A DNA stretch of 64,000 bases from Nocardia sp. NRRL S-836 (GCF_001279525.1 NZ_LGDY01000117.1:9541-73540); one strand, 5' to 3'; counted from the stretch's first letter, positions 52,725 to 61,560 are shown. The notes: generated by a model not told the origin, from the sequence alone. Numbers and translations are program-made.

Positions 52725-53902
52725 AGCCGCAGGTGCCCGCCCATCACGTACTCGTCGCGTTCGCGGTTGTCGTTCTCGACGACGCGCAGCGCCGGGAACT
52801 CGGTGAACAGGCGGGACAGGCTGGTTTCGACCATGATCCGGCTGAGCTCCGGCCCGAGGCAGTGGTGCGGTCCGTGCCCGAACGCGACGTGACCGCGCAC
52901 CGGGCAGTGCGCGTTCATCTTCTCAGGCGCGGCGGACAGCGCCGGATCGTGGTTCGCGGCGGCGAGCAACGCGATCACGGACTCACCGCGCCTGATGCGG
53001 CGGCCGCCGAGCATCACGTCCTCGGTGGCGACCCGGTCGATGCCGTACTGGACGATCGTGACGTGGCGCAGCAGCTCCTCGACGGCGCCGGCCCTCAGAC
53101 CGGGGTCGTCGCCGGTGAGCGCGGCGCGCAGCTCGGCGTCGGCGGCCAGCTCGACGGCCCCCTTGGAGATCATCCCGGCAGGCGCCTCGTACCCGGCCAT
53201 CAGCAACGCCACGCCCTGTTCCGCGATCTCCTCGGCGGTCAGCTCGGATCCCGTGACCAGATCGCTGATGAGGTCGTCCTGCGGAACGCGGTACCTGGCG
53301 TCGACGACCTCGGCGAGGTAGTCCAGTGCGGCCTGCGCGCGTTCGTTCGCGTTGCCCGCCGAGATGCCGATGCGCATCAGCTCGGCGGTTCCGTTGTCGT
53401 AGAACCGTTCCCGGTCCCGCGACGGCAGCCCGAGCAGCTCGGAGACCACCTGCAGCGGCACGGCGAGCGCGAACCCGGCGACCAGGTCGACCGGGCCGCC
53501 CCGGTGCCGCACGAGGTCCAGGTGGCGCTCGACCGCGGCCTCGGTCAGCGGCCGGAACGTGTGCCGGCGTCCGTCGAGGGCCTTGGCCACGGCGCTGCGC
53601 ACCCGGCGGTGTTCCGCGCCGTCGAGCCGGAGGATGCGCGACGCCCGGATCACCGCCGCGTCGTCGTTGCGGTGCAAGGGGGAGGCCCGCACGGCGAAGT
53701 GCCGTCCGGACAACACCGACCGGACTTCGGCGTGCCCGGTCGCGAGCCACGACGTCCGGCCGTCGGCCAGGCTCACCCGCACGACCCGCGCGTCGCCCCA
53801 GTGCGGCAGGTACCTCGCGGCGATGTCGCCGGCCCGCTGCGGCGGCCAGGGCAGCAGGTCCTCGGTGATGCGCCCGGTGCCCGGCGTCGGTTCCGCGGTC
53901 AA
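52709..53902 (-). CDS. Cytochrome P450
   Basis: 397 residues of the bacterial class I P450 family. The heme loop FGHGPHHCLG (Cys near 347) is intact and the K-helix ExxR is EELLR. The I-helix reads AGYEAPAG, so the usual proton-relay Thr is replaced by Ala. The start is TTG with ggagaag upstream. It overlaps the terpene cyclase downstream and the regulator frame upstream, forming a regulator-P450-cyclase operon. Most likely it oxidises the cyclase product; no redox partner gene lies in the window. Confidence 0.92.
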   Translation of the reverse strand: MTAEPTPGTGRITEDLLPWPPQRAGDIAARYLPHWGDARVVRVSLADGRTSWLATGHAEVRSVLSGRHFAVRASPLHRNDDAAVIRASRILRLDGAEHRRVRSAVAKALDGRRHTFRPLTEAAVERHLDLVRHRGGPVDLVAGFALAVPLQVVSELLGLPSRDRERFYDNGTAELMRIGISAGNANERAQAALDYLAEVVDARYRVPQDDLISDLVTGSELTAEEIAEQGVALLMAGYEAPAGMISKGAVELAADAELRAALTGDDPGLRAGAVEELLRHVTIVQYGIDRVATEDVMLGGRRIRRGESVIALLAAANHDPALSAAPEKMNAHCPVRGHVAFGHGPHHCLGPELSRIMVETSLSRLFTEFPALRVVENDNRERDEYVMGGHLRLWVTW

Positions 53903-54519
53903 GTCTTCTCCACCTCGTGGACAGCAGGGTCAGGCCGCGATGCCGAAGGTGCGCAGCCGGCGGTGCGGCGTCGAGCGGCTGATGCCAGGTGCTCGGCCGC
54001 CTTCACGCGGTTGCCCCCGCACGTGCGCAGCGTCTTGACGATCAGTTCGTACTCGGTCTTCGCCATGAGGCTCCTGGGCTGCTTGGCGAAGTCGTTCCGT
54101 AAGCGTTCGGGCAGGTCGTGGACGGTGATCTCGCCGGTCGCGCCCAGCACGGCCAGGCGGTCGTTCACGAGCGCGGGCAGGTTGCGCAGCGGGGACAGCT
54201 CGCCCCGGCCGGCGCACCGCGCCGTGAACGCCCGCCCGTTGTCGTCGAGCTCGGGCGTGCCGGGTCTCAGGTCCACGATCACACCTCCCGCGTCCGCGAG
54301 CACAGCGGTGAACGGGCTTCCGGAGATGTCCTCCTCGAACCGGCCCGGCACATCCGCGGCGAGCCTGCGCAGCGGGTGGCTCGACGGCACCGGGCGGACC
54401 GGCGTCGTGCCGGCCTGGCTCAACGGGCTCAGGCCGGCCCGCCGGGAACGGCGCCACGACGCCTCGATCTCGCGACGGACCGCGACGCTGCCGGTCAGCA
54501 CGGGCTCGCAACGGGTCAT
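53899..54519 (-). CDS. Fis-type (GAF/HTH_8-like) regulator with C-terminal frameshift
   Basis: The ATG at 54519 follows aggaga and gives the family start VRREIEASWRRSRRAGL. A central sensor-like domain follows, then a C-terminal Fis-type helix-turn-helix that begins correctly (CGGNRVKAAEHL). There the frame runs off into a non-homologous tail and stops at 53899. In the adjacent frame the expected ending GISRSTPHRRLRTFGIAA appears and stops at 53930. A single missing G (C on the plus strand, near 53985) explains it: CTGGCATC in place of CTGGGCATC. Either the gene is broken or the base call is wrong. It precedes the P450/cyclase genes and would be their regulator if intact. Confidence 0.78.
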   Translation of the reverse strand: MTRCEPVLTGSVAVRREIEASWRRSRRAGLSPLSQAGTTPVRPVPSSHPLRRLAADVPGRFEEDISGSPFTAVLADAGGVIVDLRPGTPELDDNGRAFTARCAGRGELSPLRNLPALVNDRLAVLGATGEITVHDLPERLRNDFAKQPRSLMAKTEYELIVKTLRTCGGNRVKAAEHLASAARRRTAGCAPSASRPDPAVHEVEKT

Positions 54520-54591
54520 CTTCGTCTCCTGGACGGCAGTGGCGCGGCGGTGGTCTGTGCGCAGAGAGGAGAGGTGACGGCCGGGTACGAG

Positions 54592-54659
54592 GAGGAACCT
54601 ATGAACCCGCTCGCGCGGAAACCACGCAGAAGAACCGGCAGAACCCTGTTCCTGCCGGT
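54592..54659. repeat. GGAACC/CTGCCGGT inverted-repeat element
   Basis: GAGGAACCT (54592-54600) lies near an 8-bp perfect inverted repeat ACCGGCAG (54634-54641) and CTGCCGGT (54652-54659). The parts match those in the leaders at 8226-8277 and 36831-36911. It sits upstream of the regulator gene on the minus strand. Confidence 0.4.
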
Positions 54660-54706
54660 CAAGTCGATGGTCCATTTTGTACCGAACGAGGAAGCGCGGA
54701 TCAGTG

Positions 54707-54727
54707 GAGTCCGTCATGGACGGACTC
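54707..54727. terminator. Short hairpin downstream of the LEG1-like gene
   Basis: Arms GAGTCCGTC (54707-54715) and GACGGACTC (54719-54727) with a 3-base loop lie about 70 bases past the stop of the minus-strand gene at 54798, a plausible terminator. Confidence 0.55.
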
Positions 54728-54797
54728 GTAGCGCTTCTCGATCTCCCTGCGGCGCGGCTTCAGCAGGGATCCGGATTCCGGCGTGCTGGTAGGGCGG

Positions 54798-55739
54798 TCA
54801 GGGGCGTAGCAGGTAGCCGAGCATTGCGCGGCGTTCAGCGACGTTGTCCGGTTTGGGGTTGAACACCGCGTCGAGCAGGGGCAGCACCCGGTTGCGGGCT
54901 TCGCGGGTGCGCATGACTCGCTTCCACAACAGCAGGTTGAGGTTGTAGCGCCACGTCGGGGTGGTTGCGAGGCGGAGGATGTTCACGACGTTGCCGCGTG
55001 TTGTGGGTGGCAGTGCGTTGACGTCCTCGGGTGTGGCGAGCAGGGATTCGGGCAGCACGTCGAGGCCGTGGGCGGTCATGAAGGTGAAGTCGGTGGGCCA
55101 GGCTGCTGCCCACAGGTAGTCGACCATCCGGCACCAGCCGCGCAGGAAGCTGATCTCCAGGTCGGGCCAGGGGGCGGTGTCGACGTCGGCGAGGACGTCG
55201 ACCACCACGTCCAGGGATGTCTTGTGCGCCTTCCACAGGGCCAGGCGTGCCGGTTCGGGGTCGGTCAGGTCACCCGAGCTCACGAGGGAGAAGTAGGCGC
55301 GCCAGTCCCGCACCGCCGGGGCGAGCTCGTCCGGGACGGTTCGGCCTGTCACGTACCGGAACCGGGAGCGGGTCGGCGGGTCGGCGACCGGCAGGGCCGG
55401 CACCACTGCGGCGGCTGCGGCGCCCAGCCACGGGATGACGCTGAGCGTGTAGTTGCCGTAGCCCCAGGGCGAGTCCGGGTCGATCCGCCCGTTGTGCCGG
55501 GTGGCGGCGCCGAGCCGATCGGTGCGGAACTGCCATTGGTGCTGGAACATCAACCCCCACAGCGGGTTGTGCCGGTTGTCGGCGCCGAACCGGCCGCCGG
55601 CGTTGGTGTTGTCGATCATCGTTCGGTAGGCGGCCATCCGCTGCTCGAAGGAGAACGGGTCGAACACGGCCTCCAGGTCCCGCGCCGTTGACCAGACCGA
55701 GTAGAGGTCCAGCGCCGTCAACTCGTCCGGATGAGCCAT
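54798..55739 (-). CDS. LEG1-like protein
   Basis: 313 residues from the ATG at 55739; the open frame continues upstream but without family-like sequence. The start (DLYSVWSTARDLEAVFDPF) and the segment NPLWGLMFQHQWQFRTDRL resemble the LEG1 family, known from vertebrates and found sporadically in bacteria. It has no signal peptide and no known catalytic motif. It stands alone between hairpins. Assignment rests on the recognisable N-terminal third; function is unknown. Confidence 0.65.
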   Translation of the reverse strand: MAHPDELTALDLYSVWSTARDLEAVFDPFSFEQRMAAYRTMIDNTNAGGRFGADNRHNPLWGLMFQHQWQFRTDRLGAATRHNGRIDPDSPWGYGNYTLSVIPWLGAAAAAVVPALPVADPPTRSRFRYVTGRTVPDELAPAVRDWRAYFSLVSSGDLTDPEPARLALWKAHKTSLDVVVDVLADVDTAPWPDLEISFLRGWCRMVDYLWAAAWPTDFTFMTAHGLDVLPESLLATPEDVNALPPTTRGNVVNILRLATTPTWRYNLNLLLWKRVMRTREARNRVLPLLDAVFNPKPDNVAERRAMLGYLLRP

Positions 55740-56189
55740 GACCGCAATTCTCCACGATGTGAGCCGGCGGCAAGAGTCTGACCCGACCTGCCGGGAGCCT
55801 GTACGGACCGGGACCGCGCACGACATGGCAGGTCCACCGGTCAGCGGACTCCGGCACGGCCTCGGCGGGAATCCCGAGCACGGCGCCCGCAGCCACTCCG
55901 GCGGGTTGCCCGTCGCGACGAGTGACTCCCGCACCGGCTCAGCTGCTCGGGGATGGACTGGTCGTTGGCGCGGAAGTGCTCGACCGCGGCTGTGTCCATC
56001 GCAGGACTCCTTCACTACAGAGTGATCACTACCTCACTCCTCGTACGCGCCGAACACCAGGACACGATCCGGTGAATGCGGCACCGACAACACCTACTCG
56101 CTGTAGGCACACCACATGAACCCATATCTCGAAGACCTGCGGCGCGGCTCGTCGGTGGACCGCCTGGCGAGTGCGCCACGAAAATGGGT
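55740..56189. other. 450-bp intergenic stretch without a supported gene
   Basis: This holds the presumed promoter of the LEG1-like gene. All frames either run antisense to nothing recognisable or are short, and I see no domain, RNA or mobile-element signal. It is slightly less GC-rich near 56010-56140. Confidence 0.5.
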
Positions 56190-56230
56190 GTGCGGTTGCC
56201 GGGCTGATGTTCCAGCGCCGGCAACCGCAC
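56190..56230. terminator. Strong hairpin terminator of the M4 peptidase gene
   Basis: Perfect 13-bp arms GTGCGGTTGCCGG (56190-56202) and CCGGCAACCGCAC (56218-56230) with a 15-base loop begin seven bases past the stop of the minus-strand peptidase gene. Confidence 0.82.
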
Positions 56231-56236
56231 CACGCG

Positions 56237-58510
56237 TCAGCTGAGCGTGACCGCCGTGTCGTCGATGACGAACGAGGTCTGCTGCGAAGCGTCTTCAGTG
56301 CCGTTGAACTTCACCGTCAGGGTCTGACCGGCGAACGAGGACACGTCGAACGTCTTCAGCACGTAGCCGGAGGCCGCGTCGACGTTCGAGAACGTGCCGA
56401 GGGTGGTGCTCCCGGCCGTGACCGCCAGCTTGTCGTACACGGTGCTGCCGGTCTCGCTGGTGTCGATGTGCAGGTAGAACGTGAGCGTCGCCTTGCAGCC
56501 GGCCGGGATCGTCACCGACTGGGTCAGCGAGTCGGTGTGCGACGAGCCGTAGCCGTTCAGCCACGACGACCAGGTGCCGGACCGCGCGGGCTCACCGTTG
56601 CTGCCGTGCTGGCCGATGACGCCGGAGGTCGCCGTCCAGGAGGCGCTGCCGGACTCGAAGCCCGGGTTGGCGAGCTTCTGGCCGGAGCAGTTGCCGCCGC
56701 CCGTGCCGACGGTCCAGCTGAACGACGCGGTGCCGTTCTTGTTCGCGCTGTCCGTCGCGGTCACCGTGACGTTCGACGTGGCCGCGGTCGTCGGCGTGCC
56801 GGAGATGGTGCCGGTGCTGGAGTTGATGGACAGGCCGGCGGGCAGGCCGGTGGCCGACCACGTGTACGGCGCGGTGCCGCCGCTCGCCGACAGCGGCAGG
56901 CTCACCGCCGTGCCGACGGTGCTGGACTGGTTGCCGGGGTTGCTGACGGTGACCGTGCCGGTCGCGCTGCACGTCGGGTCGGCGGACTGCGCGGGCACGC
57001 TGATCGCGTCCCAGGCGGCCTTGACGGTGTTGAACTCCGCGCAGCTGCCGGGGTAGAGGTTCTTCGCCGCGGTCAGCGTCCACGTGCGGTACCTGAGGTA
57101 CGAGCTGCCGGAGGTCTTGAGCAGCATGGCGTTGTAGAAGATCTTGACAGCCTTCTCGACGCCGAGACCAGTGATCGAGGTGCTGTTGCACGTCGAGCTG
57201 GTCGGCTGGCCGTTGGTCGGGTTCGTGCCCTGTGACAGCAGGTAGAACCAGTGGTTGCCGGGCCCGGCCGCCGCGTGCACCTCGGTGCTCGGGATCGAGC
57301 TGCTGTAGCAGTTCGCGTGGCCGAGAGCGCTCGGGTTGTACATGTTGCGGATCGGGCCGCGGCCGACGAGGTTGATCGTCTCGCCGACGAGGAAGTCAGG
57401 CGTGTCGTAGGGCGACGGCTCGTTGGCGTACCACTCGGTGGTGGCGCCGAAGACGTCCGCGACGAACTCCTGCGTGCCCGCACCGGAGATGCCACCCGGC
57501 GTGTGGTCGTCGATGCCGTGACCGAGCTCGTGCGCCACGACGTCGAGCGAGCCGATCCACTGCCCGCTGGTGTTCTTTCCGATCTGGACCTGGCTGCCGT
57601 CGTAGTAGGCGTTCTGGTCGTTCAGGCCGACGCGCATCGGCCAGCCACCGCCGCTACCGTCGAAACCGTTGCGGCCCAGCCACTGCGTGAGCATCTTCGA
57701 CTCGGTCTGCGCCGCGAACAGCACGTCGACGCAACCGGTCTCGCGGCTGGTCGCGTTGCCGTTGCCCCACGAGTCGGAGGACTTGGTGAACGTGGTGTTG
57801 GTCGCCGCGTCCTGGCAGCTGACGTTGGTGAGGTTCGGGTCCCTCAGGGAGTACGTCGACCCGGACTGCGTGGTGGTGAGGGGGACGGAAGGACCGTTCC
57901 ACCCGCTGTTGCCGGTGCCGTGCAGGACGTGCTCCTGCTTGTGCAGCACCTGGCCGGTCGCCGCGTCCACGACCACGTCGAGCTTGCTCGGGCCCTCGGA
58001 GTCCCGGCCGACGACCGAGACCTTCCAAGCGAGCTTCGGCGTGGAGTCGAGCGCGTAGACGACCCGCTCGGGCGCACCGGTGCTGTCCACAGTGGACAAA
58101 GCGGCCCGCGCTGTCTTCTCGGCCTGCGCCTTGGTGACGGACGGCGTCGTGTTCGCCAGGTCGATCGTGGAGCTCTGGCCGACGGAGGTGTGCAGCACCT
58201 GCCCGGTCGAGTTGGTGACGACGACGAAGTCACCGCCGACCACCGGCATGCCCTTGTAGGTCCGGTCGTAGGGGACGTACTTGAGGCCGTTGGTGGACGA
58301 GATGACGTTGTGCCGCACGAACTGGTCGCTCGCGCTGGCGTGCAGCTGGCTGGGCCGGCTGTCGACGAGGCTCGCGGCCGCGTCCACCGCCATCGCCTCA
58401 GCGGTCTGGCCCGGCTGGGGCTGCGGAGCCGCGTACGCGCCCGTCTGGGTGAGCACGGCGGCGACCAGCGATCCGGCCGCGGCCAGCACAAAACTACGTC
58501 TCGCTTGCAT
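56237..58510 (-). CDS. Secreted M4 (thermolysin/neutral protease-like) metallopeptidase
   Basis: 757 residues from the ATG at 58510, with ribosome site gaggag. A signal peptide (1-28) is followed by FTP/PepSY-type propeptide sequence (to about 190). The M4 catalytic domain has zinc motif HELGH (near 323), the third ligand in QEFVADVFG and the acid/base His in GNHWFYLL. A Put_Ig-like domain with SxGLPAGLSINSSTGTISG comes next, then a C-terminal beta-sandwich beginning LANPGFESG. The maturation profile is that of an exported, autoprocessed endopeptidase with two substrate-binding modules. It is monocistronic, with its own hairpin terminator. Confidence 0.95.
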   Translation of the reverse strand: MQARRSFVLAAAGSLVAAVLTQTGAYAAPQPQPGQTAEAMAVDAAASLVDSRPSQLHASASDQFVRHNVISSTNGLKYVPYDRTYKGMPVVGGDFVVVTNSTGQVLHTSVGQSSTIDLANTTPSVTKAQAEKTARAALSTVDSTGAPERVVYALDSTPKLAWKVSVVGRDSEGPSKLDVVVDAATGQVLHKQEHVLHGTGNSGWNGPSVPLTTTQSGSTYSLRDPNLTNVSCQDAATNTTFTKSSDSWGNGNATSRETGCVDVLFAAQTESKMLTQWLGRNGFDGSGGGWPMRVGLNDQNAYYDGSQVQIGKNTSGQWIGSLDVVAHELGHGIDDHTPGGISGAGTQEFVADVFGATTEWYANEPSPYDTPDFLVGETINLVGRGPIRNMYNPSALGHANCYSSSIPSTEVHAAAGPGNHWFYLLSQGTNPTNGQPTSSTCNSTSITGLGVEKAVKIFYNAMLLKTSGSSYLRYRTWTLTAAKNLYPGSCAEFNTVKAAWDAISVPAQSADPTCSATGTVTVSNPGNQSSTVGTAVSLPLSASGGTAPYTWSATGLPAGLSINSSTGTISGTPTTAATSNVTVTATDSANKNGTASFSWTVGTGGGNCSGQKLANPGFESGSASWTATSGVIGQHGSNGEPARSGTWSSWLNGYGSSHTDSLTQSVTIPAGCKATLTFYLHIDTSETGSTVYDKLAVTAGSTTLGTFSNVDAASGYVLKTFDVSSFAGQTLTVKFNGTEDASQQTSFVIDDTAVTLS

Positions 58511-58917
58511 CGTTCTCCTCGTTGCAGGGCGAACGGCCCGGCTCTGCGGTTGCAGGGAGAGCCGGACGTTCGTCGAGGTGAATGTGTTGACGGAGCACGG
58601 CAAGGATCTGTTGCGAACCGGTCGTTAACAAGTACTAACTTATTCACACCCACTTATTTGTGCGCATTTGCAGGACTTGCTGCCGAACATTCCTTTGTCG
58701 TCATGCTTGTTCGTTTTGCCCCGGCTTGTGCCGCATGTCGGTCGTGGGTGTCCGTTGGGCGAACACCCTGACCGAAGGTGCTGCACAACTACTTTCTGTC
58801 ACGGGCGTGCGCTCACGCGCCAGCGATGTTTTGTTCGATGCCAAACACAGGAGTCCGGTTGTGCACCACTGGGGCCTCGACCGCAGCGGCCGGGCCGCCC
58901 GAAGCGAGGAGGGAGCC
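58511..58917. other. Promoter region upstream of the M4 peptidase gene
   Basis: 407 bases with no supported gene. The first 200 bases are unusually AT-rich for this genome (around 58620-58670: short runs of ta and att), suitable for the peptidase promoter. Confidence 0.45.
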
Positions 58918-59075
58918 ATGACCGTTCGAGTCGGGCTCAAGAGAGAGCCGGCGTGCTCGCGGCAAGTGTGGCGTTCGGCGTTGTTGCACTGGCCGCTCCG
59001 GCCTACGTCGACCGACGGAGCTTCTCGAAGTGCGCGAAATGTCATCGCGAGAACGCTGTGAACTCACGCTGGTGA
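58918..59075 (+). pseudogene. Frameshifted fragment of a secreted protein
   Basis: An ATG at 58918 with a strong gaggaggga ribosome site starts MTVRVGLKRE. A signal-peptide core (AGVLAASVAFGVVALAAPAY) follows, but in a different frame. Restoring the frame near 58945 would give a typical actinomycete leader. No mature protein is visible downstream. I read it as a decayed small exported protein. Confidence 0.45.
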
Positions 59076-59316
59076 ACAAACCGTTATCGAATGTCCATGG
59101 TGATGGACTCGGGAACAGCATCTTTGGCGGCTGGGTGAACGGCGACGCAACTCCCGGACGTCAGGCAGATCCCTCGGCGTCACTGCCGAGACGCTCGACG
59201 GTATCGACCGGCCCCTACCTCACCGGGACGATCACGACCGGTAGCTTCACCGTCGCCGCCGGAATGGCTGTCCTGCTGACACAGGGCACCGGACAGAGAC
59301 CGAACAGGAGACTGTC
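59076..59316. other. Intergenic stretch before the hydrolase gene
   Basis: 241 bases in which I see no reliable gene, hairpin or repeat. It may hold the promoter of the following gene. Confidence 0.4.
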
Positions 59317-59871
59317 GTGACCACCGCACTGATCGTCGGCGACGTCCAGCAGGGCATCACGAGCAGCTACCCGTTCGCCAGGCAGGTCGTGCCGCCGCTC
59401 ACCGAACTGCTCCCACGCGCCCGCGCGGCTGGTGTCCTCGTCGTGTTCGTGCACTTCGCCGTCCGGGGCAACGGGACCGACTTGCCACCGGGCAACGCGA
59501 TGTTCAGAACGTTCTACGAAGCCGGGGACACCTTCCACCAAGGATCGGCCGGAACTGAGATCGCTCTGCCGGTCGCCGACGAGGACGTCGTGGTGGTGAA
59601 ACGCCGCGCCAGCGCATTCGCCGGCACAGACCTTGACCTCGTGCTCCGCGCGGGCGGCGTCGACACTCTCGCGATCGCCGGCGTCGCGACCAGCGCGATG
59701 GTGGCTGCGACGTGCTACGACGCAGCAGACCGTGACTACCGGGTGACCGTGCTGCGCGACGGTTGCGCCGACGACGATTCGGCCGTGCACAACTTCTTCA
59801 TGGACACCGTCTTCCCCAGCCGTGGATTCGAGGTCGTGCCCTGCGCCGATTGGCGTGGAGAACGACGCTGA
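59317..59871 (+). CDS. Isochorismatase-fold hydrolase lacking the usual Cys
   Basis: 184 residues from a GTG with acaggag upstream. The fold is shown by the Asp strand (ALIVGDVQ), the Lys strand ([12 protein letters not shown]) and the loop [14 protein letters not shown], then [13 protein letters not shown]. In cysteine hydrolases the nucleophile follows GVxTxxC; here the position is Met. The family also has Cys-less members of the isochorismatase type, such as EntB and PhzD, so activity on a non-amide substrate is possible. The gene is monocistronic and cytosolic. Substrate unknown. Confidence 0.85.
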   Translation: MTTALIVGDVQQGITSSYPFARQVVPPLTELLPRARAAGVLVVFVHFAVRGNGTDLPPGNAMFRTFYEAGDTFHQGSAGTEIALPVADEDVVVVKRRASAFAGTDLDLVLRAGGVDTLAIAGVATSAMVAATCYDAADRDYRVTVLRDGCADDDSAVHNFFMDTVFPSRGFEVVPCADWRGERR

Positions 59872-59890
59872 CCCCTGGCGGCGGTAGTCG

Positions 59891-60150
59891 TGCCGAGAGC
59901 GTGGGCCACGGGGGAGCAGGCGCTGGTCGACCGGCGGACCCCACGGACCTGGTATTGCTCGACGTGATGCTGCCCGGTGCCGACGGATTCGAGGTGTGCC
60001 GCCACATCCGCACGGGTGACACGGTTCCGGTGATCCTGCTGACTGCTCGCGGTGACGCGGTGGACGTCTTGGGTCGGCTTGGAGTGCGGCGCCGACGACT
60101 ACGTCGTGAAACCGGTCGAGCCCGCGGGTGTTCGGCGCGGTCGTAGGAGG
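59891..60150 (+). pseudogene. Decayed response-regulator receiver domain
   Basis: One frame reads [20 protein letters not shown] and then [13 protein letters not shown], the core of an OmpR-family receiver with the phospho-accepting Asp. The frame then shifts: the continuation [15 protein letters not shown], with the conserved Lys, appears in another frame. Both ends of the gene are missing, including the DNA-binding domain. It is a truncated, frameshifted remnant with no partner kinase nearby. Confidence 0.8.
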
Positions 60151-60292
60151 CATCACGCACGATGGAGAACGGGAACTGACCCAGGTCAACTGCTGGCTGG
60201 CTTGCCTGGGACCCAGGTGCGGAGACTGCCCGGCCCCAGGCGGAGCTACCGTCTCGGAGGTCAGGCACCCTAGTTGAACACGAGGCCCGCTC

Positions 60293-61168
60293 ATGGCCGA
60301 TCGCCCCACCAAGCAGCTATGGAGCCCCGTCCTCATCGAACTGTGCCTGCTGCTGCGCGATTTCCTCGGCGACCTCGACGCTCGACTGACTGACCTGACC
60401 GACGACGACCTCTATCGGCATATCGCGTTCGCGGTATCTCTTCAGCATTCCGGCCGTGACTTCACCGCGCGGCCCGCTCCGGAACTCGACCACATCGCAG
60501 CCGCCGTGCTGCGGCGGCTGGCAACCGGGTCCCTGGGCGATCCCTTACTGCGGTCGCCCCAGGCGCGATACGCGACGGACGCGACACCGCACGAGGTCCA
60601 GATGGCCGACGAATCCACAAGTGCCGCCGCCCCCGACAAACCGATCGGAGCGTTGTGGACCTCATCGCTCCTGCCGGGCGGCACCAGCATGTGGCAATGG
60701 GCAGAGTGGGCGGAGTTCGGCCAGACGAGATCGCTGTCCACCGTCACCTTCGATCCGGCGGGCGTCCGGTTGTTCACCATCGGCTCGCCCTCCGACTACG
60801 GGCAACTGGTGACCCGCTACCCGTACCCGTCAGCGGGACGCGCTCGGGTCTGCTGGAGTCGCGCCGCCGAGGACCTCGACGCTGTGCACCTGACCGTGAC
60901 CGGCCTCCTCACAGCGCACCACGTCCCGGTCAGGACACCGCACGGCACCGCCATCCTCACCGGCTGGGACGCCGAATCCACCGCCTGGCTGCACCTGCCG
61001 CCCGGCATCCAGGTGACCCCGGCAACCAGCAGCCCGTCCAGAAACGGGTCCTCTGCCGACTGGCCAGTGCCAGCACATCGACCCGTGTCCGGCGGTCCCA
61101 CGACCGCTTCGACTGGCGCCGCGGGCTGGACCCCACCGCGCGCTGAAGCTCGATCTCCAGTGTCCTGA
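60293..61168 (+). CDS. Hypothetical cytosolic protein, C terminus possibly aberrant
   Basis: 291 residues from an ATG. The first 230 or so have normal coding composition: a helical start, then a mixed alpha/beta part with a Trp-rich segment (MWQWAEWAEFGQTRS) and AILTGWDAESTAWLHLPPG. I do not recognise a family. After about residue 245 the sequence becomes Ser/Pro-rich and runs over antisense gene remnants, so the true end may have been lost by fusion or frameshift. There is no signal peptide or membrane helix. Confidence 0.6.
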   Translation: MADRPTKQLWSPVLIELCLLLRDFLGDLDARLTDLTDDDLYRHIAFAVSLQHSGRDFTARPAPELDHIAAAVLRRLATGSLGDPLLRSPQARYATDATPHEVQMADESTSAAAPDKPIGALWTSSLLPGGTSMWQWAEWAEFGQTRSLSTVTFDPAGVRLFTIGSPSDYGQLVTRYPYPSAGRARVCWSRAAEDLDAVHLTVTGLLTAHHVPVRTPHGTAILTGWDAESTAWLHLPPGIQVTPATSSPSRNGSSADWPVPAHRPVSGGPTTASTGAAGWTPPRAEARSPVS

Positions 61169-61560
61169 GTCGTTGGTCCAGGACCGGGCGAATCTGGATC
61201 GCGTTGCGGCTCTGCCGTTCCCGCAGCGCGGTCGCTTCGCGTTCGGCGGATGCGGTGCCGAGCTGGGCGAGCAGCCGCATGGCGGTCCGATCGCCCTGGG
61301 CGGCGAGCTGCTGGAGCTGCGCGCGGGCTCGCGGTCCGGAGCTGCGTACCAAGGCTCGGTGAATTGGGACGTTGTGCCGGGCCAGCGCTGCTCGCGCGCC
61401 AACTTGGCGAGTCGCTGGTTCTTCAGGGAGATGGCCATTGCCCAGCCGCCTCGGGCTTCGGCCTCGCGGATCTGCTCCGCCGTGCCGGACGGGCCGTTGC
61501 GGGTGGACCGGGTGGGTGAGGCGTTGGTGTCGTCCCGGTCGGTGGTGAAACCGAAGCCCG
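61140..61560 (-). pseudogene. Frameshifted helical protein fragment
   Basis: One minus-strand frame carries AEQIREAEARGGWAMAISLK, followed by NQRLAKLAREQRWPG. The coherent continuation ARAQLQQLAAQGDRTAMRLL lies in another frame, then a Glu/Arg coiled coil. The change of frame near 61340 and the lack of clean ends mark a broken gene. Family not recognised. Confidence 0.6.

Noticed and set aside
59030..59320. Possible 96-codon gene before the hydrolase
   Set aside because: Composition is not coding-like, there is no ribosome site, and no domain or signal is recognisable.
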